Source of the DNA: Natrialbaceae archaeon
Lineage (GTDB): Archaea; Halobacteriota; Halobacteria; Halobacteriales; Natrialbaceae
Assembly: GCA_003559215.1 (NCBI GenBank)
Contig: PWMF01000070.1
Location: 1 to 46,945 of the forward strand
DNA: 46,945 bases
Direction: 5' to 3'
In this document: in pieces, positions 34,095 through 43,055 of the stretch
Layout: the number at the start of each line of letters is the position of its first letter
How positions within the stretch are numbered: the stretch's first letter is position 1
Notes under the pieces: generated by a model
The model's input: only the letters and a program-made list of their open reading frames with translations
Databases searched by the model: none
Told to the model about the DNA's origin: nothing
Position numbers and translations under genes: made by a program

Positions 34095-35144
34095 CTACCA
34101 GGTGCCGTGGAACGTGTCGAAGGAAAGATCCTCGAGCGGTTTGTTGCCGACGGCGATCTCGTACTCGCCGGGTGTGAGCATCGGCTTGTGGAACTGCGGG
34201 CCGTCATCGGTCGTGATGCGGGGACAGCCGGTGTTGACGAACGCGTCCATATCGAAGTTCCGCAGCCGATCGGGGGTCACTTCGTCCATCGTGATGAGGT
34301 AGGCGTCGTCGTTGTCCGCCAGGATCTCCTGGGCCTGATCCCAGCGACCTTGCCCGATCTTCGTACAGAAGATGACGCCCCACTTCTGGGCGTCCATCGC
34401 CTTGTGGACCGAGGCGTAGCGCTGTTTCAGGAACTTTTCCGTATCGGCGACCGTGACGACGTTGTTGACGGGGTCGGCGATGACGACGTGTTTCTCGGGG
34501 TGTTCCATCGCCAGCCCAAGCGGGTGGAACTTCCCGCCGCCGACGTACAGCACCTGGTCGGCGGGGACGTCCGCGCTGGCGTAGTTACAGCCGAGCACTT
34601 GGCCCTCGTGGGTGAGCCGCTCGTCGCCGCGGCGGCTGTGGACCTCGTAGCCTCGCTCCTCGAGGAACTCGGTCATCTCATCGTAGCGGTTCATGTGCTG
34701 GGCGGTCGTGACGAGGCCGACATCCTCGGTTTCGGCGGGGTCATCGAGCGTCTCGAGGGCCTCCTCCATGATCGGCTGCACCTCGACGTTCGAGAACAGC
34801 GGCACGTAGATCACCTTGTCCGTGTTCTTCATCGGCGAGTGGCCGAAGTGGACGAACACGTCGGTGCGTTTCATCAGATAGGTGTCGAGGTCACAGGCGC
34901 CGTAACAGGGCTGGCCCGAGAGCATGAACGTCACGCCGTCACCGGCCAGCTAACGGAGGTCGTCGGCCACCTTCGGACCGCGGCGTTTCAGTCCCTCCGG
35001 GAACTGCAGGCCGACGGTCTCGGCATCGCGTTCATCGATCGCCTCGATGATTCGCTCGAGTTCGTAGTCCCATTCCCGGTCGTGCTTGAGGCTCATCCCC
35101 ACGTTTCTGAGGTCTCCCTCGCTGTACTCCGACTCCTGGCTCAT
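34095..35144 (-). pseudogene. dph2: Diphthamide synthase Dph2, interrupted by an in-frame TAG
   Basis: Dph2 is the radical-SAM-like Fe-S enzyme for the first step of diphthamide formation on elongation factor 2. The frame gives 64 codons (MSQESEY to KVADDLR), then TAG (plus-strand positions 34950-34952), then continues in the same frame with LAGDGVTFMLSGQPCYGACDLDTY to a normal C-terminus. Cluster cysteines are intact (PCYGACD, LGCNYAS, NTGCPRI). Relatives usually read DLRELA, so GAG to TAG by one substitution is the simplest origin. Nothing downstream has decayed, so it is very recent, a sequencing error, or read through. A restart at the GTG of VTFML would omit the first 69 residues. Confidence 0.88.
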
Positions 35145-35281
35145 TGTCTCCGGTTACGGCCACGGACGTATAACGGCGGCGCTTCCCGGACGACCGTCGA
35201 CACCTCCGATTCTACCACACTATCTATTTTATATATAACTGAACCAAAAAGTCATGGTGGTGGAGTAAAAATCAGGGAGCC

Positions 35282-36193
35282 ATGACAATGGAACAGTCCC
35301 CTGACGGCTACCTCCTCGAGCTCTACCGGCGGTACGTCGGCGAGCCCGAAGGGTACACCGACATCTACGTCGGGTTCGGCCTCTTCTTCGGCGGAATCGG
35401 TATCGGAGCGACGGCCCTCCTGCTTTTCCTCTGGGGAAGCACTCACGAGGCACGGACTCTCGAGAGCGCCTACTACGACCTGCTCCAGCCGGCGTACGCG
35501 CTGGGGCTGCTGTCGCTGCCGGCGACGATGCTCGGCGTGGTCGTCCTGTTGCCCTCTGATCGGCGAACGCTGTACGCCGCGGCCGGCGGTGCGGCGGTCA
35601 CGGCCCTCGCCGTCGCCGGCTTCCTGTACGCGTACCCGTATCACTGGTACTTCGTCGGCGACGTCGACTACACCGTGGAGGTCGTCACCGCGTACGCGGT
35701 CGGTCTCACTGGGCTCGTCGCCTCGACCGGCGCGGCGCTGGTCGGCCACTACCTCGAGCTGGCGCGCCGGGCGGAGTCGGCCGAAGCCGACGAGGGCGAC
35801 GACGCGGACGACGGACTCACGATGGCGGACATCCGCGAGGACATCGACGCGGCGATGGCCAGCGTCGACCTCTCCTGGGGTGGCGTCGAGAAGACCGACC
35901 ACAAGCGCCTCGAGTTCGACGACGACGGGTTCGACGACGTCTCGATGGATCCGGAAGAGGGGACGACGACGACCCGCTCGTCGGGAGTCGACGACGCCGT
36001 TGCGGGCCTGAAGGGGCTTCAGGGGCGGGAGACGAAGACGACGGCCTCGAGCTCGACCGTCGACGACCAGACGGCGAAGCTGACCGAACTTCGGGAGCGA
36101 AGACGAGAGGAGCGAAACCAAGTCGATGCCGGCTCGGGCGGTGTCCTCGGCGGGGTAGTCGCTCGCGTCCGCACGCTGCTCGGACGATCGTAG
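35282..36193 (+). CDS. Four-TM membrane protein with charged cytoplasmic tail, neighbour of salactin
   Basis: 303 aa. Four hydrophobic helices (about 28-52, 70-90, 97-118, 132-155) are followed by a 145-residue acidic/basic tail (from 161) that looks largely disordered, ending in TELRERRREERN and a final basic segment. I know this as a conserved haloarchaeal family often annotated only as a DUF or permease-like protein. It is next to, and on the same strand as, the salactin-like gene, so a membrane anchor or regulator for the filament is an attractive inference. Start ATG at 35282; an AT-rich TATTTTATATATAA element at about 35223-35236 serves as promoter. Confidence 0.82.
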   Translation: MTMEQSPDGYLLELYRRYVGEPEGYTDIYVGFGLFFGGIGIGATALLLFLWGSTHEARTLESAYYDLLQPAYALGLLSLPATMLGVVVLLPSDRRTLYAAAGGAAVTALAVAGFLYAYPYHWYFVGDVDYTVEVVTAYAVGLTGLVASTGAALVGHYLELARRAESAEADEGDDADDGLTMADIREDIDAAMASVDLSWGGVEKTDHKRLEFDDDGFDDVSMDPEEGTTTTRSSGVDDAVAGLKGLQGRETKTTASSSTVDDQTAKLTELRERRREERNQVDAGSGGVLGGVVARVRTLLGRS

Positions 36194-36248
36194 TCCGCCG
36201 CTTCTCGCCCTCTAAAGATAATAAATAAATACTTTCTTGCCATTAAAC

Positions 36249-36254
36249 TTATAA
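36249..36254 (+). promoter_or_regulatory. TATA box of the salactin-like gene
   Basis: TTATAA in AT-rich surroundings (36217-36255), about 26 bp from the ATG at 36277. The spacing predicts a leaderless mRNA. The gene can therefore be expressed independently of the upstream four-TM protein. Confidence 0.55.
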
Positions 36255-36276
36255 CCTACTGGGTACGTTTGCCGGT

Positions 36277-37320
36277 ATGGCCAAAGGCCTAGACGTCGGC
36301 ACGATGAACATCCTGTCGGCACAGCAGGACGGAAACGACACGGTGTTCGTACAGCAACGCAACTCCTTCGTGGAGATCGGCTACTCGGATATGGCCGAGC
36401 AGATGCTCGCCCGGAGCGAGGTGCTGCACATCCGCAAGGACGACAAGGTGTACGTCGTCGGCGACGACGCCCTGAACTTCGCGAACATCTTCAACAAGGA
36501 GACCCGCCGCCCGATGAAACACGGGATCCTCTCGAACGACGAGCAGAGCGCGATCCCGATGATGAAACTCATCATCCAGCAGGTCGTCGGCGAACCCGAC
36601 CGCCCCGGCGAGAAGGTGTACTTCTCGACGCCCGCGGATCCGATCGATTCGGAGCTCTCGACGCTGTACCACCAGAAGACGATCGAGTCGTTCCTCGACG
36701 ACATGGGGTACGACGCCGAACCCATCAACGAGGGGATGTCCGTCATCTACAGCGAGCTCGCGGACAACAACTTCACCGGCCTCGGGATTTCCTTCGGCGC
36801 GGGCATGACGAACGTCTGCCTGGCGTACTACGCGGTACCGGTGATGAAGTTCTCGGTCGCCCGCGGGGGCGACTGGGTCGACGAGCAGGCCGCCCGCGCG
36901 ACCGGAACGCCTGTCGACAAGGTCACCTCGATCAAGGAGGACGACTTCGAACTCGACTTCACGACCGACGTCGGCGGGGTCGAGGGAGCGCTGTCGATCT
37001 ACTACGAGAACCTGCTCGATTACGTCATCGAGAACATCGTGAGCGAGGTCGACGAGGAGGACATCGAGGAGGGACTGGACATCCCCGTCGTCGTCACCGG
37101 CGGGACCTCGAGCCCGCGCGGGTTCGAGAAGCTGTTCCGCGACCACCTCCGCGAGGCGAGCATCCCGTTCTCGATCAGCGGCGTCTCTCACGCCAGCGAA
37201 CCGCTGTACAGCGTCGCTCGAGGCGGACTGGTCGCAGCTCGCTCCGACGAGGACGTCGATCTCGACGACTCCGAACCCGAACCGGAGCCGGAAGCGGAAC
37301 CGGCACCTCCGAGCGAGTGA
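36277..37320 (+). CDS. Salactin-like actin homologue
   Basis: 347 aa actin/MreB/Hsp70-fold protein. The N-terminal phosphate-1-type loop is [12 protein letters not shown], the second phosphate region is [13 protein letters not shown], and the adenosine motif is [17 protein letters not shown]. It matches the haloarchaeal group that includes Halobacterium salactin, reported to form polar dynamic filaments, and Haloferax volactin. The C-terminal tail is acidic ([10 protein letters not shown]). No ParR-like or MreC/MreD gene is nearby; the likely partner is the four-TM protein upstream. A six-T run at 37350-37355 may end the transcript. Confidence 0.92.
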   Translation: MAKGLDVGTMNILSAQQDGNDTVFVQQRNSFVEIGYSDMAEQMLARSEVLHIRKDDKVYVVGDDALNFANIFNKETRRPMKHGILSNDEQSAIPMMKLIIQQVVGEPDRPGEKVYFSTPADPIDSELSTLYHQKTIESFLDDMGYDAEPINEGMSVIYSELADNNFTGLGISFGAGMTNVCLAYYAVPVMKFSVARGGDWVDEQAARATGTPVDKVTSIKEDDFELDFTTDVGGVEGALSIYYENLLDYVIENIVSEVDEEDIEEGLDIPVVVTGGTSSPRGFEKLFRDHLREASIPFSISGVSHASEPLYSVARGGLVAARSDEDVDLDDSEPEPEPEAEPAPPSE

Positions 37321-37349
37321 GGCGCTGCGGGCTGTCTTCGCACTGAACG

Positions 37350-37355
37350 TTTTTT
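37350..37355 (+). terminator. T-run after the salactin-like gene
   Basis: GTTTTTTCG, six T's in the coding strand 30 bp past the stop. Archaeal RNA polymerase terminates at such runs. A CCGGCC/GGCCGG inverted repeat follows. Confidence 0.45.
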
Positions 37356-37531
37356 CGAGCCGGCCTGTTCGTGCTCCGGGCCGGTTCGGTTACGCCGTTT
37401 TCGATCGAATAGCGTCCACTGACGTTGCTCTCGTCGATCGATTCCCGCCCCTGAGCCACGCCGTTCGACGTCGCTGTATTACTGCTGGGCATCAGAAATA
37501 TTTTTGTATGCAGGCCATGTATCCACTCGCA

Positions 37532-37933
37532 ATGAGCACGACGTCCGGCCCCGAACTCGAGTCGCCGATCGACCGCTGTCGACCCGCAGACGTCACGCCC
37601 GTCACGCTCGAGGCGACCGCACTGGAATCGACCGCGCCGGAGTACCTCCGGGACCTCAAGCGCGAACTGCACGGCGAGGGGCTCTCGCCGGCCGAACTCA
37701 CCCTCGAGGCCTGCTTCGATGAGGACTGCTCGCTCGCGACCCAGGGCGAGATCGACCGCATCCGGAGCTACGTCCGCGCCGGCGCGTTCCTGGGCGTCGA
37801 CTCGGTGACGGTGTCGGCCGACACCGTCGCGAACGCCGAGAAGGTCCGTCCCGCGATCGCAGCCTGCGCCGAGCGCGCGGACCGAGAGGGAATCGCGCTC
37901 GAACTCGACGCACCCATTACGATCGAGCACTGA
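37532..37933 (+). CDS. Conserved haloarchaeal protein, function unknown
   Basis: 133 aa, acidic. The sequence has an alternating helix/strand rhythm (PADVTPVTLEATALESTAPEYLRDLKRELHGEGLSPAELTLEACFDEDCSLATQGEIDRIRSYVRAGAFLGVDSVTVSADTVANAEKVRPAIAACAERADREGIALELD), with three cysteines. The C-terminal part looks like an alpha/beta sheet-helix unit. Start: the ATG at 37532 lies 32 bp from an AAATATTTTT element at about 37496-37505, fitting a short-leader mRNA; an upstream ATG at 37508 is also in frame. The METTL5-like gene starts 10 bp after its stop, so the two are probably one operon. Confidence 0.72.
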   Translation: MSTTSGPELESPIDRCRPADVTPVTLEATALESTAPEYLRDLKRELHGEGLSPAELTLEACFDEDCSLATQGEIDRIRSYVRAGAFLGVDSVTVSADTVANAEKVRPAIAACAERADREGIALELDAPITIEH

Positions 37934-37943
37934 CACCGGCGTA

Positions 37944-38567
37944 ATGTCCGGTCCCTCCCGGCGGACCCTCGCCCGTCGGCTCGAGTCGCTGTCCGATTTT
38001 TCCGAGCCGTCGGCCTCGCTCGAGCAGTATCTGACACCGCCGGAGATCGCCGCCCACCTCTGTCACCTCGCCGGACTCCAGAACGATCTCGAGCGCCGGG
38101 TGATCGATCTGGGAACCGGAACGGGGATGCTCGCGATCGGAGCCGCGCTCTCGGGGGCCGACCATGTCGTCGGGATCGACGTCGATGCCGACGCGATCGC
38201 GTTGGCCCGCGAGAACGCCGGACGGGTCGGCGTCGCCGACCGTATCGACTGGCTCCGTGGCGACGCGACGCGGGTCCCGCTGGTTCCCACGGAGGCGACC
38301 GTCGTCTCGAACCCGCCGTTCGGCGCCCAGCGGGGAAACCGCCACGCCGATCGGGCCTTCCTCGAAACCGCACGAGAGATCGGGACCGTCTCCTACACGA
38401 TACACAACGAGGGGAGCCAGTCGTTCGTCGAGTCGTTCGTCGCCGACGCCGGCGGCGCCGTCACGCACGCGTTTCGCGCCGAGTTCCCGATCGAGAGGCG
38501 GTTCGACTTCCACACCGAGAGCGAGACCACGCTCGAGGCCGAGGTCTTCCGAATCGAGTGGGGCTAA
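37944..38567 (+). CDS. METTL5-family N6-adenine methyltransferase
   Basis: 207 aa. The SAM-binding motif is VIDLGTGTGMLAIGAAL, the acidic second motif GIDVDADAIALA, and the catalytic NPPF motif is VVSNPPFGAQRGNRHADRAFL, typical of base N6-methyltransferases of the METTL5 group. In eukaryotes METTL5 methylates one adenine of 18S rRNA; the archaeal member is inferred to act on 16S rRNA. The N-terminal YLTPPEIAAHLCHLA motif is diagnostic. Start ATG at 37944. The stop overlaps the rhomboid gene's stop in a CTAA tetramer. Confidence 0.9.
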   Translation: MSGPSRRTLARRLESLSDFSEPSASLEQYLTPPEIAAHLCHLAGLQNDLERRVIDLGTGTGMLAIGAALSGADHVVGIDVDADAIALARENAGRVGVADRIDWLRGDATRVPLVPTEATVVSNPPFGAQRGNRHADRAFLETAREIGTVSYTIHNEGSQSFVESFVADAGGAVTHAFRAEFPIERRFDFHTESETTLEAEVFRIEWG

Positions 38568-40336
38568 TCGTACGTCTCCTCGACCGCGACCGGAACCTCG
38601 GTTCCGTTCGAAACCGCGTACACCGTCTCGTTCTCGCGTTCGAAGGTGAGCCCGTCCGCGGTCGCGGATTCGTTCTCAGCGGGTACCGGCACGGTCGCAC
38701 TCTCGTCTTCGTCCGGTTCCGTCACCTCGAGCAGGAACTCCTCGTCCTCGCTCGCGACGGTCACGTTTCGGTCGTCGATCCGCACGTCTGCGGTCGATTC
38801 GTTCGACTCGTGGGCGAGCTGGCGGTCCTCGCCGCCGCCCTCGATCCAGACCTGGTAGACCGTCTCGTTGCCGACGGGCTCCCAGCCGGTTCGCTCAACG
38901 GTGACGCCCTCCCGCCAGCCCGGCCCGCCGACGTACACCGTCTCCTCGCCGCTGAACGCGAGCTGCTGACTCGTCACCGCGTCGAGCCAGACCTGGTGGC
39001 GGTCGCTCGAAACGATCACTCCACTGGACTCCATCGAGACGGCCTCCTCGAGCGGGCCGACGGCGACGGGCGAGACGAGCTGGTTCTGGGCCCCCTCCTC
39101 GTAGGTGACGGTGTAGTCCTCGATCTCGACGGCGGCGTCGGCGGTCGTCTCACCGTCGATCACGAGGACGTTCGTCGGGACGGCCAGTCCGGCCAGCGAG
39201 GCGGTGACGAGCAGGACGGCCAGGAACGCCGCTCGCTTGTGGTGCCGGCGCCCGGCGTTCGCTCCCCCGCCGGCGATCGCAGCGACGCGCTCGAGCCGAT
39301 TCCCGGTTCGATCCGCACTGTTGCGGGCGAGTTCGAGGGCGCGATCAACCGCCGTTCGGTCGGAGGTGCCCTCACCTCGCCGGAAGCGATGCGGGAGCAG
39401 CGGGCTCTCGGAGCCGGTGACACCGATCGTGACGACGACCGCGAGGACTGCCACGACGACGACCCCAGGTCCACGCAGCAGGACGAACGTGTTCTCGCCG
39501 CCGAACCAGTAGATCGCCCACAGCGACTTGCCGAACCCGAACAGCAGGACGGCCAGCCAGAGATGCAGCGGGTTCGGGCGTCGGCTCCGTCGCTCGAGTA
39601 CCAACGCGCCGAGAACGATCCCGATGAAGAAACCGAGGCCGTGGCCCTGGATGGCGATCGTCGCCCACGACGGCGGCCCCGGCGGGCTCGCCTCGGCGAC
39701 GTGGACGCTGATCGGGCTCTGGAGGGCCTGCAACACGGTCAGTAGCGCCCCCTGCAGCCCGACCGTTCCGATCAGGGTCGCGATCGGGTAGTGGACGATC
39801 GCGAAGCCGGCGAACGCGAAGACGATCCCCGAGAAGCCGATCACGGGGCCGAGCGCGAAAAGGCTGGTCGCCAGCCCGACCGCGACAACGACGACGGGGA
39901 ACACGACCAGGGCACGTACTCGAGGGTCGGCCAGCCGCGAGTCCGACCGTTCGGCGCCGTCTTCGGCGTAGTGTCCCCAGGCGTACTCGGCGATCGGCGC
40001 GACGACTGCGGCCCCGGCCAGATTTCCAAGCAGGTGGCTCGGGCCGGCGTGGGAAAAGGACGCGGTGAGCATCCCCAGCGGGGCGAAGTACGACCAGGCG
40101 CGGTAGGGGATCGTCACCGGATCGGCGAAGTCGGTGATCCCGTCCTGGACGAACAGATAGACGCAGCAGACGCCGACGAGAACGACGATCGACCCCCAGG
40201 GAACGCCCCACACGAGTCGGGCCCGTGCGGCCTCTCCCCAGGGCCGTTTCGGGCGGTACAGCCGTCTGACGACCGCTACCGACCCCAGCAGCGTCGCCAG
40301 CACGACGAGTCCGAAGCCGACCGCGATCGGATCCAT
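38564..40336 (-). CDS. Rhomboid-family intramembrane serine protease with extra domain
   Basis: 590 aa. The rhomboid core lies in residues 45-305: [22 protein letters not shown] (oxyanion region, Asn105), GFSG with catalytic Ser169, and GHG with His232. A further TM helix at about 369-387 follows a polar loop (310-365), and the remaining 200 residues form a strand-rich acidic domain ([50 protein letters not shown]) that is probably extracellular. This is much larger than a minimal rhomboid of about 200 aa. The ATG at 40336 was selected since the frame upstream lacks conserved character. Target proteins are unknown. Confidence 0.87.
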   Translation of the reverse strand: MDPIAVGFGLVVLATLLGSVAVVRRLYRPKRPWGEAARARLVWGVPWGSIVVLVGVCCVYLFVQDGITDFADPVTIPYRAWSYFAPLGMLTASFSHAGPSHLLGNLAGAAVVAPIAEYAWGHYAEDGAERSDSRLADPRVRALVVFPVVVVAVGLATSLFALGPVIGFSGIVFAFAGFAIVHYPIATLIGTVGLQGALLTVLQALQSPISVHVAEASPPGPPSWATIAIQGHGLGFFIGIVLGALVLERRSRRPNPLHLWLAVLLFGFGKSLWAIYWFGGENTFVLLRGPGVVVVAVLAVVVTIGVTGSESPLLPHRFRRGEGTSDRTAVDRALELARNSADRTGNRLERVAAIAGGGANAGRRHHKRAAFLAVLLVTASLAGLAVPTNVLVIDGETTADAAVEIEDYTVTYEEGAQNQLVSPVAVGPLEEAVSMESSGVIVSSDRHQVWLDAVTSQQLAFSGEETVYVGGPGWREGVTVERTGWEPVGNETVYQVWIEGGGEDRQLAHESNESTADVRIDDRNVTVASEDEEFLLEVTEPDEDESATVPVPAENESATADGLTFERENETVYAVSNGTEVPVAVEETYD

Positions 40337-40428
40337 ACCCTGTGGTTCGACCGAACCCGTATAGGAATTGCTGCCGCGCGGGGGTCGAAAAGGAAAGGTA
40401 CAAGCGCCCGACGACCCCACAGACGGGT

Positions 40429-40713
40429 ATGGAACTGCGGGTTACCGAGAGCAGCGAGAACGAACTCTCGATCGAGATCGCCGGCGAGGATCACACCTTC
40501 ATGAACGTGCTGAAGGGGACGCTTCTCGAGCGCGAAGACATCAACGCGGCGACCTACGACGTCAACCCCGAACAGTCGGGCGGACAGACCGAACCGATCC
40601 TGACCATCAAGACCGAGGGCGGCGTCGACCCCCTCGAGGCGCTCGAGAAGAGCGCGGTCGATGTCCGCGAGAAGACGACGGCGTTCCGCGACGCGTTCGA
40701 GTCGGCCGCGTAG
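40429..40713 (+). CDS. rpoL: DNA-directed RNA polymerase subunit L (Rpo11)
   Basis: 94 aa. Rpo11 pairs with Rpo3 (RpoD) in the assembly platform, equivalent to eukaryotic Rpb11/AC19 and bacterial alpha N-terminus. The alpha-like motif [16 protein letters not shown] is the signature, followed by the Y-x-V-x-P/H stretch [26 protein letters not shown] and the final helix. Complete length. Start ATG at 40429, divergent from the rhomboid gene 92 bp away. Confidence 0.95.
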   Translation: MELRVTESSENELSIEIAGEDHTFMNVLKGTLLEREDINAATYDVNPEQSGGQTEPILTIKTEGGVDPLEALEKSAVDVREKTTAFRDAFESAA

Positions 40714-40770
40714 ACCGGTCATCGGCTGCTCTCCTCAGTACGTGTTTCCGAACGGAGCTGCGCGCTCGAG

Positions 40771-41601
40771 TCAGCAGGCCGCGTAGACGACGTGGATCGT
40801 CCCGTCGGGTCCGACGTGGACGTCGAGCCCCTCGCCGGGCGGCCCGGCCAGAATCGCGTCGCCGTCGTCCGTCCCTGCGAGCGCGGCCGCGACGTCGTCG
40901 GCGAGCGCGGCCTCGTCGTCGTAGTCGTCGATCGACGACTCCCCTACCGCGAACTGGACGCCGACGAACTCCGCCTCGCAGTCGACCCCGAACTCCCCGG
41001 GATCGGCGGGGTTCGGATCCGCGTCGTCGTACTCGCTCGCGACGAGCGCCCGGTTCTGGTACTCGGCGAACGCCGCGAGGTCGTCGTCGTACGCACTCGA
41101 GCCGTCGGTTCGTTCGCCCTCGAGTCGTTCGTGAACCGCGAGTTCGGTCTCCTCGAGGTCGATTCCGGCCGCCTCGGTACCCTCGCCGGGCGCGTCGGGC
41201 GGCGAGGGCGAGCCGAGTCCCGGCAGCACCGACGGCGAGATGATTCCCGTCGCGAAGAGCAGGACGACGACGCCGATCACGGCGAACACCGGAAGGTAGG
41301 GTTTCGCCACGTCGAGCCAGCCCGGGACCTCGAGGTCTCGGTCGACGCCGTCGTAGCGCTGCTCGACCTTCCGGAGGTCGTGACCGTTGCAGCGCGAACA
41401 CGGCGGATTGTTCTTGACGTGGTCCCGGCCGCAGTCCTGACAGCGCCAGACGTACGTCGTCCCGGTGTCGACGGTCTCCGTACGCGGCTCCGCCTCGTCC
41501 TCACGGACGACCGCCTTCTCGAAGCTGTTGTGCCCGCACTCGCGACAGGGAGGGTCGTTCTCTTCGTGTGGTTCCCCACACCAGGTGCACCGCCACTTCA
41601 C
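40771..41601 (-). CDS. Double-zinc-ribbon membrane protein with C-terminal soluble domain
   Basis: 276 aa. Two zinc knuckle pairs open the protein: Cys5/8/19/22 and Cys54/57/68/71, each C-x2-C-x10-C-x2-C with a conserved NDPPC/NNPPC motif, suggesting an internal duplication. A single TM helix (about 102-122) follows, then a proline/glycine linker. The C-terminal domain (about 150-276, with LAVHERLEGERTDG, YQNRALVAS, VDCEAEFVGVQFAVGESSIDDY and a final VHVVYAAC) recalls a divergent CAP/SCP-like fold, but this is tentative. Convergent with rpoL. Function unknown. Confidence 0.8.
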   Translation of the reverse strand: MKWRCTWCGEPHEENDPPCRECGHNSFEKAVVREDEAEPRTETVDTGTTYVWRCQDCGRDHVKNNPPCSRCNGHDLRKVEQRYDGVDRDLEVPGWLDVAKPYLPVFAVIGVVVLLFATGIISPSVLPGLGSPSPPDAPGEGTEAAGIDLEETELAVHERLEGERTDGSSAYDDDLAAFAEYQNRALVASEYDDADPNPADPGEFGVDCEAEFVGVQFAVGESSIDDYDDEAALADDVAAALAGTDDGDAILAGPPGEGLDVHVGPDGTIHVVYAAC

Positions 41602-41729
41602 TGGTAGAAGAGCACGACCGCGACGAGATAAGCGTACTGGATCACGGGGTCTTCACCCGGGACCGTCGTCATACCCGTACGCCCGCAGTGCAGGAACAGC
41701 CTTTGGGCGCTCGCCGCCGTCCGCACGGT

Positions 41730-42152
41730 ATGCAACCGGCAGAACGGGCGTTCCTCGAGCGCGCTCGCGTCGGACGGCTGGCGACGGTCGACGACGAGGG
41801 CCGGCCTCACGCCGTCCCGATCTGTTACGAGCTCCTAGATGGGCGGCGGCTCGTCTCCGCGATCGACGAGAAGCCGAAATCGACCCGGGAGCTCCGCCGG
41901 GTTCGAAACGTCAGATCGAATCCGCGAGTCGCGGTGATCGTCGACCGATATGTCGAGGACTGGAGGGGTCTCGCCTGGGTACAGGTCCGCGGCCGAGCGC
42001 GAGTCCTCGAACCGAGCGCGACGTCCCACGAGGACGACGCCCGCGCCCTGACGGAGAAGTACGACCAGTACGCCGACCACGACCTCGCCGCGCGGCCGAT
42101 CCTCGAGATCGAGGTCGGTTCGACGGTCTCGTGGGGCAGCCTCGAGGGGTAG
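41730..42152 (+). CDS. PPOX-class F420/FMN-binding oxidoreductase (TIGR03668-like)
   Basis: 140 aa split-barrel flavin/F420-binding protein. FLERARVGRLATVDDEGRPHAVPICYELL is the first strand pair common to PNPOx-like enzymes, and KPKSTRELRRVRNVRSNPRVAVIVDRYVEDWRGLAWVQVRGRARVLEP is typical of the F420-dependent TIGR03668 group. Its C-terminal ILEIEVGSTVSWGS completes the barrel. Substrate unknown. Start ATG at 41730. Its stop is nine bases from the hisF stop (convergent). Confidence 0.85.
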   Translation: MQPAERAFLERARVGRLATVDDEGRPHAVPICYELLDGRRLVSAIDEKPKSTRELRRVRNVRSNPRVAVIVDRYVEDWRGLAWVQVRGRARVLEPSATSHEDDARALTEKYDQYADHDLAARPILEIEVGSTVSWGSLEG

Positions 42153-42161
42153 CCACGGAGG

Positions 42162-42980
42162 TTACTCGAGTCGGACGGGAACGCCGCGCTCGTCCAAGTA
42201 CTCCTTCGTGTCCTCGATCGAATACTCGTCGAAGTGGAAGATCGAGGCCGCCAGTCCCGCGTCGGCGTCGGCCTCGGTGAACACCTCGTACATATCCTCG
42301 GGACCGCCACAGCCCGAGGAGGCGATGACGGGGGTGTCGACGGTGTCACAGACGGCCTTCGTCAGCGGCACGTCGTAGCCGTCTTTGGTGCCGTCCTTGT
42401 CGATCGAGTTGACGAACAGTTCGCCCGCACCCCGCTCTTCGGCCTCGGCCGCCCACTCGAGGACGTCGATTCCGGTTCCCTCGCGGCCACCCTTCTTGGT
42501 GCACTCGAACCAGCAGGACTCGCCGTCGACCTCGACGTAGTGTTCGCCCTGCTCGTCGAACCGCCGTTTCGCGTCGACGCTGATGACGATACACTGGCTG
42601 CCGAAGGCGCGGGCACCCTCAGTGATCAGTTCCGGTCGCTCGAGGGCGCCGGTGGTGATCGAGACCTTGTCCGCCCCCGCGCGAAGCGTCTCCTTGATGT
42701 CGTCGGTCGTGCGGATGCCGCCGCCGACGGTGAGGGGAATAAAGACCTCGTCGGCGACGTCGCGGACGACGTCGAGCATCGTCTCGCGCCCCTCCGCCGA
42801 GGCGGTGATGTCGAGGAAGACGAACTCGTCGGCGCCGGACTCGTTATAGGCCTTGGCCATCTCGACGGGGTCGCCGGTGTACTCGAGGTCCTCGAAGTGG
42901 ACGCCGGTGTACACCGCCGGGTTCCCGTCCTCGTCGAGGTCGACGTCGATACACGGGATGACGCGTTTCGTTAGGGTCAT
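42162..42980 (-). CDS. hisF: Imidazole glycerol phosphate synthase subunit HisF
   Basis: 272 aa (beta/alpha)8-barrel. With HisH it makes imidazole glycerol phosphate and AICAR from PRFAR and glutamine-derived ammonia (histidine synthesis, feeding purine synthesis). The catalytic aspartates are Asp12 (VIPCIDVD) and the one in ISVDAKRRF. Phosphate-binding loops VGGGIRTTDDI, SSGCGGPEDM and GLAASIFHF are present. Compared with bacteria the first loop has GVHFEDLEYTGDPVEMA, a haloarchaeal form. The ATG at 42980 matches the normal MTLTKRVIPCID start. hisH is not nearby. Confidence 0.96.
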   Translation of the reverse strand: MTLTKRVIPCIDVDLDEDGNPAVYTGVHFEDLEYTGDPVEMAKAYNESGADEFVFLDITASAEGRETMLDVVRDVADEVFIPLTVGGGIRTTDDIKETLRAGADKVSITTGALERPELITEGARAFGSQCIVISVDAKRRFDEQGEHYVEVDGESCWFECTKKGGREGTGIDVLEWAAEAEERGAGELFVNSIDKDGTKDGYDVPLTKAVCDTVDTPVIASSGCGGPEDMYEVFTEADADAGLAASIFHFDEYSIEDTKEYLDERGVPVRLE

Positions 42981-43055
42981 TCGTTGCGCGAGGCTTCGCA
43001 CCCGGGGTAGTAAAGCCGTCTGGATCCCGCAGGGATCCGGCGTCTCGTCCCGCCG

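Noticed and set aside
34950..34952. Pyrrolysine or other recoding at the dph2 TAG
   Set aside because: No pylT/pylS genes or recoding context are visible, and haloarchaea are not known to use pyrrolysine; a point change is simpler.
35144..37320. A novel defence system around the salactin-like gene
   Set aside because: Neighbours are housekeeping or conserved haloarchaeal genes with no nuclease, NTPase effector or toxin motifs.
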